DNA of 64,000 bases from contig NZ_CP077970.1 in NCBI RefSeq assembly GCF_024758505.1, positions 2,480,001 to 2,544,000 of the forward strand, given 5' to 3'. Below are positions 43,739-52,061 of this stretch, piece by piece. The notes under the pieces were generated by a model. That model saw nothing but the letters and a program-made list of their open reading frames with translations. It was not told the DNA's origin and ran no database searches. Position numbers and translations under genes: made by a program. Within the stretch, counting starts at the first letter, position 1, and each line of letters opens with the position of its first letter. This DNA is from Bradyrhizobium arachidis. GTDB taxonomy: Bacteria; Pseudomonadota; Alphaproteobacteria; Rhizobiales; Xanthobacteraceae.

Positions 43739-44170
43739 CTAGAGGCTTTGTCTCACACTTTGGAGAAATTGTTGTTTTTCGCCGGGCGCGTAACCTTGGG
43801 AAGCTCCATAATACGGTTCGTATTGATTGTACGGTGCGGCCCGATAGTGGATCGGCGGCTTAGGTGACGCGTACGATCGGATCTCAGCGTGCGCGGGCGA
43901 TCTAGATCCGACTTGGCGAGAATAACGCCGATTGTCCCGTCTCGCCGGCGCCGTCGCACCAGCGTAATACGGGTTGAGGACGCACATCTGACCGTTGGCC
44001 GACGCCCTGCATTGGTCCATCGTCGTGTAGCTGCATCTATAGTAGGGGCTGGCTCCGAAAGAGACGACGTACAAGCAAACGGGAAAAGCCGGATCATATC
44101 TCTGAGCCAGGGCGTCCCCGGCTGTTAAGACGATACCCATTGTCAAAATCGTCATGGCCAATGTGCGCAT
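43739..44170 (-). CDS. DUF3551-type small secreted protein
   Basis: A 143-residue precursor with signal peptide (about 1-22, ending ALA). The block VCLYVVSFGASPYYRCSYTT followed by MDQCRASANGQMCVLNPYY matches the four-cysteine DUF3551 pattern abundant in Bradyrhizobium. The C-terminal half is Tyr/Pro/Arg-rich and disordered-looking. Secreted or periplasmic, function unknown. The ATG at 44170 is chosen to place the signal peptide at the start. Confidence 0.8.
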   Translation of the reverse strand: MRTLAMTILTMGIVLTAGDALAQRYDPAFPVCLYVVSFGASPYYRCSYTTMDQCRASANGQMCVLNPYYAGATAPARRDNRRYSRQVGSRSPAHAEIRSYASPKPPIHYRAAPYNQYEPYYGASQGYAPGEKQQFLQSVRQSL

Positions 44171-44282
44171 TGGAACGTCCTCCAACTCGGCACAACACCG
44201 CTGCACTCAGCCCGTGGGCAGTATTGATCCAAGTCAATGTTCACGGAATAGGTTCATGCGCGTGCGCGGAGAGGCGTGAGGT

Positions 44283-44456
44283 CCTTCACCTCGCCCCGCG
44301 TGCGGGGAGAGGTCGAAATTCGCGCGAGCGCGAATTTCGGGTGAGGGGGAGTCTCCGCGAGCCGGTCTGTCACCGATTTTGCGGAAGCGGCCCCTCACCC
44401 CAACCCTCTCAGCGCGAGCGTAGCTCGTCGCGGCCCCGTAAGAACGGGGAGAGGGA
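44283..44456. repeat. Intergenic repeat, 'CACCTCGCCCCGCGTGCGGGG' type
   Basis: Begins with a CCCCGC/GCGGGG hairpin, contains GAAATTCGCGCGAGCGCGAATTTC as two paired arms, and ends with CCCCTCACCCCAACCCTCTC and an ACGGGGAGAGGG arm. It fills most of the 316-base space 44171-44486; no gene is seen there. Confidence 0.72.
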
Positions 44457-44486
44457 GCGCACCGCCGCTGCGGATCTCGTTGATCG

Positions 44487-45959
44487 CTAACGCCGCTCCT
44501 TCTCCTTCGGCGCGGGCGCCGGCTTTCTTGGCGCAGTTGCCGGCCGTTGCGCAGCCGGCAGTCGCGGCTGCAATCCGGGCTGGCGCTGCATGCCGCCCTG
44601 TTGCGGCGGGAGGGCTGCCGGTGCGCCGGGTTGTCCGGGCTGCAATCCCGTGCGCGGTGTTTGCGGCGGAGGCGTCACGCTCGGCTGCGCCGGCGTGGTG
44701 CCGCCTTGTTGCGGCGGCGTCTGCCCGGTGCGCGGCGGTCCGCCCGCCGGCTGACCGGTGCCTTGCGGTTGCCCCTGACGTCCGCCTTGCTGCTGACCTT
44801 GTCCCGCGCGCGGCGCTCCCGGAGTTTGTCCCTGTCCCGCGCGCGGCGTGCCCGGCTGCACGGCGCCGCCCTGCCGCTGCGGGGGCTGAGCGCCTTGGCG
44901 GTTAGGCGTAACCGGCGGCGTCTGCTGACCCGGACGGTTCTGCCCCGGCTGGCCGTTCGGACGCTGCGGCTGTTGCGGCTGTCCCGGCACGGCGTTCGGG
45001 CGCTGTTGCTGCTGCGGCGGCTGACCCGGCTGACCCTGCCGCTGCGGGCGATTCGGGTTCAGCACGCCCGGATTGGCGCGGCGGAAATCGCGCTGCTCGG
45101 TGACGATCTGCCGTCCCGTGGTCTGGGCCAAATGCACCTGGCGGACAAAACCCTGGTCGCGCGCGATCTGCTGCGGCGGGATGGTGATGGGCACGGCGGC
45201 AAAGCGCATCCCTCCGGTGCCGGGGCGGATCGCAAAACCGCTGGAGGCCTGCGTCAGGAATCCGAGCCGGCCGCCGCTGGTGCGGTCGTTGACCTCGATG
45301 CGTCCAACCCGTCCGTCGGCGTCGGGATAGAGCTTGATGTTGACGTTGTTGGCCGCCGCAGCGCCGGCGCTCGTGCCTTCCGGCACCTCGACGACGCCGG
45401 TGGTGCCGCGGATGCCGAGCGTCGCGGTCGGCGTCGTGATCGTCATGTCGCCGGTCTTGGCCACCGCCGCGGCAACGAAGGCGACCGTGCCCTTGCCGAC
45501 GTCGAAGATCGCCGCGTTCTGCTTGCCGCCGTCCTCATAGACGTAGTTGTCGATGGTGATCTTTGCGGACGCCGAGAGGTTGAACGTGGTGGAATCGTTG
45601 AAGGTGATGCTGAGCGACGAGCTCGACGCGGTCTGCACGGTGTCGTTGAGATAGATGTCGTCGCGGACTTTCAGCGAGATCGAGTTCTTGTTGCGGATCA
45701 CGGTCGCGATCCCCGTGACCGCCGCGACGTTGCCGATCGGCTCCTCGACAGGCTCGGCCGCCGGCGTTGCTGGAGCCGGCGCTTGCGGCGCGGCCGGTGT
45801 TGCCTCAGGCGTCGGCTGCGCCTGCGGTTGGGCTTGTGCGAACTCGATTCGGTCGGACGCACGGGCATCGCTTGCGCCGGCCATGAGAGCAGTCAGCAAT
45901 GGAAGCGCCAACAAGAGAAGCGCAGAGGCGCAGCGGCGCCAGGCCAGCATCAATGCCAC
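44487..45959 (-). CDS. FecR-domain protein with Gln/Pro/Gly-rich tail
   Basis: A 490-residue protein with GTG start (45959) or ATG nine bases later. Signal peptide about 1-34; Pro/Ala/Gln linker (40-70); FecR-like domain about 75-230 with AAVTGIATVIRNKNSISLKV, TFNDSTTFNLSASAKITID and TPTATLGIRGTTGVVEV. The last ~190 residues are a low-complexity Gln/Pro/Gly tail. Domains of this form occur in periplasmic surface-associated proteins rather than in iron regulation when no sigma factor is adjacent, as here. Confidence 0.85.
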   Translation of the reverse strand: MALMLAWRRCASALLLLALPLLTALMAGASDARASDRIEFAQAQPQAQPTPEATPAAPQAPAPATPAAEPVEEPIGNVAAVTGIATVIRNKNSISLKVRDDIYLNDTVQTASSSSLSITFNDSTTFNLSASAKITIDNYVYEDGGKQNAAIFDVGKGTVAFVAAAVAKTGDMTITTPTATLGIRGTTGVVEVPEGTSAGAAAANNVNIKLYPDADGRVGRIEVNDRTSGGRLGFLTQASSGFAIRPGTGGMRFAAVPITIPPQQIARDQGFVRQVHLAQTTGRQIVTEQRDFRRANPGVLNPNRPQRQGQPGQPPQQQQRPNAVPGQPQQPQRPNGQPGQNRPGQQTPPVTPNRQGAQPPQRQGGAVQPGTPRAGQGQTPGAPRAGQGQQQGGRQGQPQGTGQPAGGPPRTGQTPPQQGGTTPAQPSVTPPPQTPRTGLQPGQPGAPAALPPQQGGMQRQPGLQPRLPAAQRPATAPRKPAPAPKEKERR

Positions 45960-46060
45960 GAGGGGAGTCCCGGTCGGAAACAGGCGAGGTCGTCGGATTT
46001 CAGCCGGGGCTGGCTGAATGGCGGATGAACACTTGTGTCACAAGCACCCATCACGAGCAA

Positions 46061-46091
46061 ACGCCACGCCCCGATTTTCGGAGCGTGGCGT
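46061..46091 (-). terminator. Hairpin terminator after the Cys-rich small gene
   Basis: ACGCCACGC (46061-46069) pairs with GCGTGGCGT (46083-46091), with inner CCGA/TCGG pairing; on the minus strand TTTGCTCG follows, a short U-run. It lies 24 bases after the stop at 46115. Confidence 0.6.
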
Positions 46092-46114
46092 CATCATCAA
46101 ACCAAAATCTTGGA

Positions 46115-46429
46115 TCAGCCGCGCTTGTGCGGATTGATGTTCATCGGCTTCGAGGTCTTCGCCGGCGAATAGTTGGCGGGCGTCGCCGCGGGCTCGGGCC
46201 GGAAGACCGCCTTGCAGCCGTCGCTGAGCTGCGCGCGGTTGCGGATCATGCAGGCGGTGACGCGGTCGACGTCCGGGATCTCGGTGCTGCACAGGCGCAT
46301 CGCATCACCGGTGCACATCTGCTCCTGCTCCTGCGTATAGGCGTAAGACGCCGTTGAGAGCGTACCCAGCACGAAGGTTGCGGCTGCGAGCATGGTGCAG
46401 TTGCGGATCGTCGATGCGATGAAAGTCAT
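46115..46429 (-). CDS. Small secreted Cys-rich repeat (GLG1-like) protein
   Basis: A 104-residue precursor with signal peptide (about 1-30, ending SYA). The mature part reads MCTGDAMRLCSTEIPDVDRV and then TACMIRNRAQLSDGCKAVF. This C-x-D-x-x-R-x-C...C-x-x-N-x-x-x-L-S-x-x-C spacing is that of the GLG1/cysteine-rich repeat. It ends with a basic Pro/Asn tail. Periplasmic, function unknown. The start at 46429 places the signal peptide at the N-terminus. Confidence 0.78.
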   Translation of the reverse strand: MTFIASTIRNCTMLAAATFVLGTLSTASYAYTQEQEQMCTGDAMRLCSTEIPDVDRVTACMIRNRAQLSDGCKAVFRPEPAATPANYSPAKTSKPMNINPHKRG

Positions 46430-46576
46430 TTCCGTTGTCCCCTCAAGGAATGTCGTGAGCGCCGGAGTGGCGCGTCGTCGGGCGGGACAACTAGGGCAGG
46501 GTCGTTTCCGGAATTTGTCGTGCGAACCCAAAATGGTTTCGTCGCACGCGGGATTTGTTTCGTTAACTGTTTGTTT

Positions 46577-46686
46577 GTCATTCCGGGCGCGCGAAGCGCG
46601 ACCCGGAATCTCGAGATTGTGTTGCGAGATCCCACATTGCGCACTTGCGCAATGGGGTTCGATGCTTCGCATCCCCCCGGGATGAT
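46577..46686. repeat. Intergenic inverted repeat, 'GTCATTCCGGG' family
   Basis: GTCATTCCGGGCGCGCGAAG and ACCCGGAATCTCGAGATTG pair with later GGGGTTCGATG and CCCCGGGATGATG blocks, with GCGCACTTGCGC inside. Same family as the elements at 22.5, 40.4 and 63.8 kb. Confidence 0.7.
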
Positions 46687-46696
46687 GCCTTCGGCA

Positions 46697-47479
46697 TCAG
46701 CTCACGCGCTTCCAGGTCTGGCCGCCGCAGAACATGCCGCCGAAGGCGCAGCCCTGCACGCGCAGCGCGTTCGGGCCCTTCATCGCGATCGTCGAGTCGT
46801 AGTTGCGGCCGGAGTCGGGGTCGTGAATGCGGCCGGTCCACTTGGCACCGTCAGGACGCATGTTGATCAAGATCTTCGCGTTGGTCTTCTCGGCGTAGCC
46901 GCACAGATTGGTACCGCACTGCTCGACGCGGACGTTGCCCTTGTTCTCTTCGGTCGCCCAGATGCCGATTGGCGTGGTCGGGGCCGGCGCAGGCGCGGCG
47001 GCAACCTGAGCCGGAGCGGGAGCGGTCACGGCGGGCGCAGCAACGGGGGCCGGAGCAGCGACGGGCGCAGTCGTCGTCGACGTGTCGAAGCCGACGCTGG
47101 GTGTCGCGGCGGCAACCGTGGTGGAGGGCGTGGCCGGCGCCGTCACGGTCGGCGCGACGGGAGCCGGCGCCTGAACCTGAGTCTGCGGCGCGGGTTGCGG
47201 AGCGGCCGGCGCGGGAGCGGGCGTCGTTGTCGTGGTGCTCGACGCAACGTCGTCGTTATCCTTGGAGCCAAAACCGTTGAGGTCGATGTTCTTCAGCGTG
47301 ATCGGCTTGTTCGACAGGCCCGGCGCCACGATGGTGACGCAGTCCAGCGAGGCGCAATTCTTCGGCGCCTGGATGTGGATCTTCTGTCCTTCGATTTCGA
47401 AGGAGATCGCGCTGCCGGCATGCGCGACGGCGGTCGAGGCAAGGAAAAGAGCGGTGGCGGCGAGACAGAGCTTCTTCAT
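46697..47479 (-). CDS. Secreted protein with C-terminal DUF2147 domain, paralogue A
   Basis: A 260-residue precursor with signal peptide (1-21). A short N-terminal block FEIEGQKIHIQAPKNCASLD and CVTIVAPG is followed by a long Ala/Pro/Thr linker (about 80-165). The C-terminal DUF2147 region has GIWATEENKGNVRVEQCGTN, LCGYAE and WTGRIHDPDSGRNYD. The gene at 47697 has the same three-part architecture and lies divergently. DUF2147 proteins are periplasmic beta-barrels of unknown role. Confidence 0.85.
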   Translation of the reverse strand: MKKLCLAATALFLASTAVAHAGSAISFEIEGQKIHIQAPKNCASLDCVTIVAPGLSNKPITLKNIDLNGFGSKDNDDVASSTTTTTPAPAPAAPQPAPQTQVQAPAPVAPTVTAPATPSTTVAAATPSVGFDTSTTTAPVAAPAPVAAPAVTAPAPAQVAAAPAPAPTTPIGIWATEENKGNVRVEQCGTNLCGYAEKTNAKILINMRPDGAKWTGRIHDPDSGRNYDSTIAMKGPNALRVQGCAFGGMFCGGQTWKRVS

Positions 47480-47696
47480 GACAGCCTCCCAAGATGCTCG
47501 TGAATTCGATATGGCCTGAAGTCTGTGGAACCCTCAGCGTGGTTCGACCCTACGCCGTGCGGCGCGCGCCTTCTGTGATTGACGTCACGACGCTCGACTC
47601 GCATCCCTGAATGCAGGGTGAGCCAAGGGTGAGCAAAGTCACATTCAGCCTGCATGACGTTCTCGTAACGTTTGAGCCATCCTCTGGGAGGCTCCG

Positions 47697-48554
47697 ATGA
47701 AACGACTTGGAATGCTCCTCGGATTGTTCATCGTCCCGATGGCGATCAGCTCGTCCGCCGAAGCCGGCTCCTACTCCTTTGTGATCGGTGGCCGGCACAT
47801 CCATATCGAGGCGCCGCGAAACTGCAGGTCGAGCTCCTGCGTCTCGGTCTCGTCGTCCGGCGCGTTCGAGCGCAAGCGCGACTCGAGCGATGATGCGGTG
47901 ACGGCGCCGGTCGCCGCGCCAGCGAGCCCGCCCGCGCCAGTCGCCGCACCCGCTCCGGCCTGCGCGCCTGCACCCGCTCCGGTCAAACCTCTCGCGCCGA
48001 TCATTGCCGCAGCGCCACCGCCTCCGCCGCCGGCCGCGCCGGTGCTGGCGTCCACCGCTGCGCAAGATGTCGTGTTGCCGCCCTTGCCAAAGCTCGAGCC
48101 GCCGAAAATCGAGCTGCCGAAGACGTCATCCCTCGAGCCTCCGCCATCAGCCAAACCGGATATCACGCCGGTCCTGCAACGGACCGAGGATGATCCCGTC
48201 GACGCGCCGCTCGGCCAATGGGAAACCGAGGGCGGCAAGGGCACCGTCCGCATCGAGCGTTGCGGTATCGCGCTCTGCGGCTACGCGCTGACCGAAGCTG
48301 CGTCGGACAAGGGCGAGAGCGTGCTCGTCAACATGAAGCCGAAATCGGCGTCGGTCTGGAGCGGCAGCGTCTACAGCCGTGATACCGGCAACACCTATTA
48401 TGCGACGATGACGCTGAAGAGCCAGAATAGGCTCCACGTCGAAGCCTGCGCCCTCGGCCGCTTCTTCTGCTCCGGCAACGACTGGACGCGGATCGAGGAG
48501 CCGCGAGGCAAGCTGCTGACGACACAACGGCAGGGGAGCGGCGCGCGGTCGTAG
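47697..48554 (+). CDS. Secreted protein with C-terminal DUF2147 domain, paralogue B
   Basis: A 285-residue precursor with signal peptide (about 1-23). N-terminal block FVIGGRHIHIEAPRNCRSSS and CVSVSSSG, a long Pro/Ala linker (about 65-150), and the DUF2147 region with GQWETEGGKGTVRIERCGI, ALCGYAL and WSGSVYSRDTGNTYYATM. The N-terminal and C-terminal parts match paralogue A and the ribosome sites are alike (GGGAGGCT). The divergent pair shares the 217-base space 47480-47696 for promoters. Confidence 0.85.
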   Translation: MKRLGMLLGLFIVPMAISSSAEAGSYSFVIGGRHIHIEAPRNCRSSSCVSVSSSGAFERKRDSSDDAVTAPVAAPASPPAPVAAPAPACAPAPAPVKPLAPIIAAAPPPPPPAAPVLASTAAQDVVLPPLPKLEPPKIELPKTSSLEPPPSAKPDITPVLQRTEDDPVDAPLGQWETEGGKGTVRIERCGIALCGYALTEAASDKGESVLVNMKPKSASVWSGSVYSRDTGNTYYATMTLKSQNRLHVEACALGRFFCSGNDWTRIEEPRGKLLTTQRQGSGARS

Positions 48555-48557
48555 CCT

Positions 48558-48723
48558 CTTACCCTCCCCTGGAGGGGGAGGGTCGCTCGCGCGCAGCGCG
48601 AGCGGGGTGGGGTGATCTCTCAGCTCGGGCAGTGTGCAATTTGGAGAGACTGTCACCCCAACCCCGCCACGCATTCCGCTGCGCTTCATGCGTAGCGACC
48701 CTCCCCCTCCAGGGGAGGGTAAG
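48558..48723. repeat. Intergenic inverted repeat, 'TTACCCTCCCCTGGAGGGGG' family
   Basis: CTTACCCTCCCCTGGAGGGG is mirrored by CCCTCCAGGGGAGGGTAAG at the other end; inside are GCGCGCAGCGCGAGCGGGG and a C-CCCAACCCC block. Same family as 60937-61101. Confidence 0.85.
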
Positions 48724-48818
48724 AAATCTCTGTCCAATTTGTAATCGCCATTCATCGAACCGCTCCCTTCCTTGCGTGCGACCGATCATCGTGGGCGCAT
48801 GCAAGAGGAGAGCGATTG

Positions 48819-49151
48819 ATGAAACGTCTCAGCCTGATCGCCGCGCTGCTGATCTGCGGCACCGTCGCGGCGCATGCCGACACCGACATCTGGACCAACA
48901 TGCTGAAGCAGCCGCGCGGCGACGACGCGCTGCACATGGACAGTGCGGTCTGCGACGCGCAGCTCGGCAAGCCGCAGAACGGCAGCGCGACATCGAGTGC
49001 CTACAAGCGCTGCATGCGGGCACACGGCTGGCGCTTCAGCCGCACCGTTCATGAAAAGGACGATGGCTATCCCGATCCCGACAATCCCGGCCTCGTGTGC
49101 CACGACTTCAAGATCGGCGGCATCACCGGATCGTCGTGCTCCAATTTCTGA
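48819..49151 (+). CDS. Small secreted protein of unknown function
   Basis: A 110-residue precursor with signal peptide (about 1-20, ending AHA). The mature part has four cysteines ([31 protein letters not shown]), and the block [16 protein letters not shown] is typical of small rhizobial periplasmic proteins. It ends in a [11 protein letters not shown] tail. AAGAGGAG gives the ribosome site and supports the ATG at 48819. Function unknown. Confidence 0.75.
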   Translation: MKRLSLIAALLICGTVAAHADTDIWTNMLKQPRGDDALHMDSAVCDAQLGKPQNGSATSSAYKRCMRAHGWRFSRTVHEKDDGYPDPDNPGLVCHDFKIGGITGSSCSNF

Positions 49152-49226
49152 TCACAAAGCGAAACGCCCGGCTGCGGAACGAGCGGCGCGGCCGAGCGAA
49201 CTGTCGATACGGCAATAACAATCTGG

Positions 49227-49310
49227 CTAGATCACGCCGAGCACGATTGCTCCGACAAAGGCCATTGCGAGGTAGGCGGTAACAACGCTCAGTCTGCTGC
49301 CGAACGTCAT
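49227..49310 (-). CDS. 27-residue membrane peptide
   Basis: ATG at 49310 preceded by GAGGGAGC at ideal spacing opens a 27-codon frame: MTFGSRLSVVTAYLAMAFVG and then AIVLGVI. The peptide is a single hydrophobic helix with one basic residue near the N-terminus, like many bacterial small membrane proteins. An in-frame extension upstream lacks a ribosome site. Role unknown. No annotated partner overlaps it. Confidence 0.55.
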   Translation of the reverse strand: MTFGSRLSVVTAYLAMAFVGAIVLGVI

Positions 49311-49486
49311 GCAAAGCTCCCTCTGTTGCGCGGCTTTCGCGCAATTCCGATGGTTAACAGAGAGTCTCTGTCCCAAAAAGCCAGCGTTGCTGTCGCGGGT
49401 TCCATTGCGGTGCAGCAAACGTGGTTAAAGAAGCGTGAAATCAACGCGTTGAAGAGTCCTTAAATAAATTCGCCGAACGTGCGTGC

Positions 49487-50680
49487 ATGACGCGCGGAGT
49501 TCGTTTGTATCTCGTCGGCTCCATCGTCCTTGTATCGCTAGCGGGTTGTGGGCGCGGCCTCTTCCAGGCCGAGCGCGAGCCGTGGCGGGGCGAGGCGGAA
49601 GCCGCTTGCCTGAAATCGGGCGCGGTGAAAGAGAGCGCCGACATCGTCCGCATCGAGCCGATCTCCGGCCCCGGCATGTGCGGCGCGGACTATCCCTTCA
49701 AGGTTGCAGCGCTCGGCGAAGCCAGTGGCACGTTCGGCTTTGCCGACGAGACCCTGCGTCCGCCGGGCGCGATCGGCAATCAGCCACGCTGGCCGACGGC
49801 GCAGCCGCAATCCGCCTATCCGCGCACGTCGAACTATCCCGAAGCCGCGGTGCGCCAGCCGTCCGGTTACGGTAACTCGTCGGGCCCGATCTCGCTCAGC
49901 GCGCCCGGCGTCCCCCCGCAGGAGGACGAGATCGACCTGCCGGCTGACGGTACGGACGCTGCGGGCGCCGCGCGCTACATGAATGCGCCGAGCTATCCGA
50001 CGCGTCCGGCCGCTTCGTCGCCGCCCTCCTATTCGCAACGTCCCGAGCAGCAGCCCTTGCCGCGCCTCGGTCCCGCGCAGGGCTCACCCGTCAGTGCGGT
50101 CGGGCCCGTCGCGATGAAGCCGACGGCGACGCTGGCCTGTCCGATCGTCTCGGAACTCGACCGCTGGCTGGCCGACACCGTGCAACCGTCGGCGATGCGC
50201 TGGCTTGGCCAGCGCGTGGTCGAGATCAAGCAGATTTCTGCCTATTCCTGCCGCGGCATGAACGGCAATCCGCACGCCCACATCTCCGAGCACGCCTTCG
50301 GCAACGCGCTCGACATCGCTGCTTTCACGCTCGCCGACGGCCGTCGTGTCACCGTCAAGGACGGCTGGCGCGGCATGCCGGAAGAGCAGGGGTTTTTGCG
50401 CGACATCCAGGCCGGGGCCTGCGCGCATTTCACCACCGTGCTCGCGCCGGGATCCAACGTCTATCACTACGATCACATCCACGTTGACCTGATGCGCCGC
50501 GCCAGCCGCCGCCTGATCTGCCAGCCGGCCGCCGTCTCCGGCGAAGAGGTCGCCGCGCGGGCAAACTCGCGCAATCCTTACGCTTCGCGCGCGCCCTACG
50601 TGACCGGCTCGCTCGGCCGCAAGGACACGCACCACAAGCGTGACCGGGTGAACGAGGAAGACGAGTTCGCGGACGATTGA
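49487..50680 (+). CDS. Extensin-like C-terminal domain lipoprotein-type protein
   Basis: A 397-residue protein. An N-terminal hydrophobic segment ends VSLAGCG, a possible lipobox. A first Cys-containing block (AACLKSGAV...GMCGADYPFK) is followed by a Pro/Ser-rich region (90-210). The extensin-like C-terminal domain (about 217-350) has ISAYSCRGMNGNPHAHISEH, FGNALDIAAF and YHYDHIHVDLM, a His/Asp arrangement like M15 peptidases. A peptidoglycan-related hydrolase role is inferred. Envelope-located. Confidence 0.85.
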   Translation: MTRGVRLYLVGSIVLVSLAGCGRGLFQAEREPWRGEAEAACLKSGAVKESADIVRIEPISGPGMCGADYPFKVAALGEASGTFGFADETLRPPGAIGNQPRWPTAQPQSAYPRTSNYPEAAVRQPSGYGNSSGPISLSAPGVPPQEDEIDLPADGTDAAGAARYMNAPSYPTRPAASSPPSYSQRPEQQPLPRLGPAQGSPVSAVGPVAMKPTATLACPIVSELDRWLADTVQPSAMRWLGQRVVEIKQISAYSCRGMNGNPHAHISEHAFGNALDIAAFTLADGRRVTVKDGWRGMPEEQGFLRDIQAGACAHFTTVLAPGSNVYHYDHIHVDLMRRASRRLICQPAAVSGEEVAARANSRNPYASRAPYVTGSLGRKDTHHKRDRVNEEDEFADD

Positions 50681-50688
50681 GGCACTAA

Positions 50689-50812
50689 TGTCGTCCTGGC
50701 GAAAGCCAGGACCCATTACCACCACTCTCTGCGATGATGCGTCGCTCTTGCTTCAGCTTGCTTCAATAATCTGCATTTGGGGTACTGGGTCCTGGCTTTC
50801 GCCAGGACGACA
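50689..50812. repeat. Intergenic inverted repeat, 'TGTCGTCCTGGCGAAAGCCA' family
   Basis: TGTCGTCCTGGCGAAAGCCA and GGACCC at one end mirror GGGTCC and TGGCTTTCGCCAGGACGACA at the other. Each end also folds on itself (CCTGGC/GCCAGG). It lies between converging genes and may act as a bidirectional terminator. Confidence 0.8.
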
Positions 50813-50833
50813 CTGTGACCCGAACTCAACACA

Positions 50834-51175
50834 TCACGTCGTGGCTCGCTTCGACGGCGAGGGGGCGAGCCCCATGCAGAGTTGCACCTCGCCTGGGACG
50901 TTGTAGGTGCGCATGATGTGACGGCTGTCGCGCAGGCCGGTCGCCTCGCGCTGAACCACGAACATCCAGAGCGCGTGCCCGGCTTCCAGCACCAGCTCGC
51001 GCCGGGCCGGCTGCGCCGATGCCGGCGTCTCCGAAGCTGCATGAGCGGCATCGAACTCGCGCAGACGCGCAAGCGCCTGCTCGAGCGCGCTGCCCATCCG
51101 TCCAAGCGCAGCGGCCTGTTCCTGGACGATCTCATAGTGGAGGATGTCGACGGGCGGGCGAAGGTCGCGGGACAT
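50834..51175 (-). CDS. Conserved-looking small protein of unknown function
   Basis: A 113-residue soluble helical protein. ILHYEIVQEQAAALGRMGSA and LEQALARLREFDA form a coiled-coil-like helix; the C-terminal block LVLEAGHALWMFVVQREATG, DSRHIMRTYNVPGEVQLCMG looks conserved and suggests a DNA- or protein-binding fold. It resembles uncharacterised rhizobial proteins; no function assigned. It sits downstream of the TetR gene in the same direction, 63 bases after its stop. Confidence 0.6.
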   Translation of the reverse strand: MSRDLRPPVDILHYEIVQEQAAALGRMGSALEQALARLREFDAAHAASETPASAQPARRELVLEAGHALWMFVVQREATGLRDSRHIMRTYNVPGEVQLCMGLAPSPSKRATT

Positions 51176-51238
51176 GGCGTGAATATAGTGTCACTCGGTG
51201 CGCCTTCGCAACGCGTGGAGCCTGTTCCGGCGCTGCCG

Positions 51239-51874
51239 CTATTTTGCGCGATAGGTCGCCAAAAACATCCGCGTCGCGCTGTCGACCACGTTTGCGATGC
51301 GCTCTTCCGACGGTGCCGGCTCGGCCTGGAAGACGAAGGGCAGGAACAGCGTCGCCTTGCACACCTCCATGAACTGGGCGGCGGCAAGCCGGCAGTCGTC
51401 GATGGTGAGATCGCCGGGGGCGACATGCGCGCTGAGGTAATCCGCGAGGCGGCCAATGCTCTTGTCCAGCACGCGCTCGTAGTAGCGCCGGCCGACCTCG
51501 GGCATCCGCTCGGCAATCGCCATCACCGTCCGGATCGCGGATCCTCCGCCGGGCCGGCAGATCAGATGGACATAGGCCCGGCCAAACTCCTTCAGCGTGG
51601 TCTCGACGTCGCGCGCCGGATCGAAATTGAAGACGACCTGGCCGTGCTGCAGCGACTCCTCCTCGACGATGGCTTCGAACAGGGCGCATTTGTCGGCGAA
51701 GTAGACGTAGAGCGTGCCCTTGGACACGGCCGCCGCGCGCGCGATCTCACCCATGCTGGCGCCGTCGAAGCCGAGGTCCATGAACACCTTGCGGGCGCCG
51801 TCCATGATCTGGCGGCGCTTCGAGCTGTCCTCTTCCGAGACGACGTGGAGGGTGTGACGATCGGCTGCAACCAT
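51239..51874 (-). CDS. TetR/AcrR-family repressor
   Basis: A 211-residue regulator. The N-terminal helix-turn-helix (about 20-66) reads RRQIMDGARKVFMDLGFDGA then SMGEIARAAAVSKGTLYVYF, the TetR signature. The C-terminal ligand-binding part belongs to the AcrR-like type (TetR_C). It is divergent from the EmrAB-like pump genes and a perfect palindrome lies between them, so it most likely represses the pump and itself until a toxic ligand binds. Confidence 0.93.
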   Translation of the reverse strand: MVAADRHTLHVVSEEDSSKRRQIMDGARKVFMDLGFDGASMGEIARAAAVSKGTLYVYFADKCALFEAIVEEESLQHGQVVFNFDPARDVETTLKEFGRAYVHLICRPGGGSAIRTVMAIAERMPEVGRRYYERVLDKSIGRLADYLSAHVAPGDLTIDDCRLAAAQFMEVCKATLFLPFVFQAEPAPSEERIANVVDSATRMFLATYRAK

Positions 51875-51959
51875 TGGTTTAGGTTTTCGAGAGGTTTTCA
51901 GGCGTGGAAACCCAAAGAAAGGAATCAGCCCCCTAGGGTCCGCTGGGGAACAATGTATA

Positions 51960-51980
51960 TTGACCGAACCGTTCGGTCAA
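51960..51980. promoter_or_regulatory. TetR operator: TTGACCGAAC-C-GTTCGGTCAA palindrome
   Basis: Two perfect 10-base arms flank one central base. The site lies 85 bases before the repressor start and 81 bases before the pump start. Its TTGACC could also be the -35 box of the pump promoter, with TGATAC 15 bases on, so binding would block transcription. Confidence 0.85.
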
Positions 51981-52061
51981 TGATACTTCTGGGTTAGCGA
52001 GGGGGAGCGGCCGCCAGGTGCGGCCCGCTTCGGTTCGCGAGTTTTCAGCGGGGAGGCCGTA

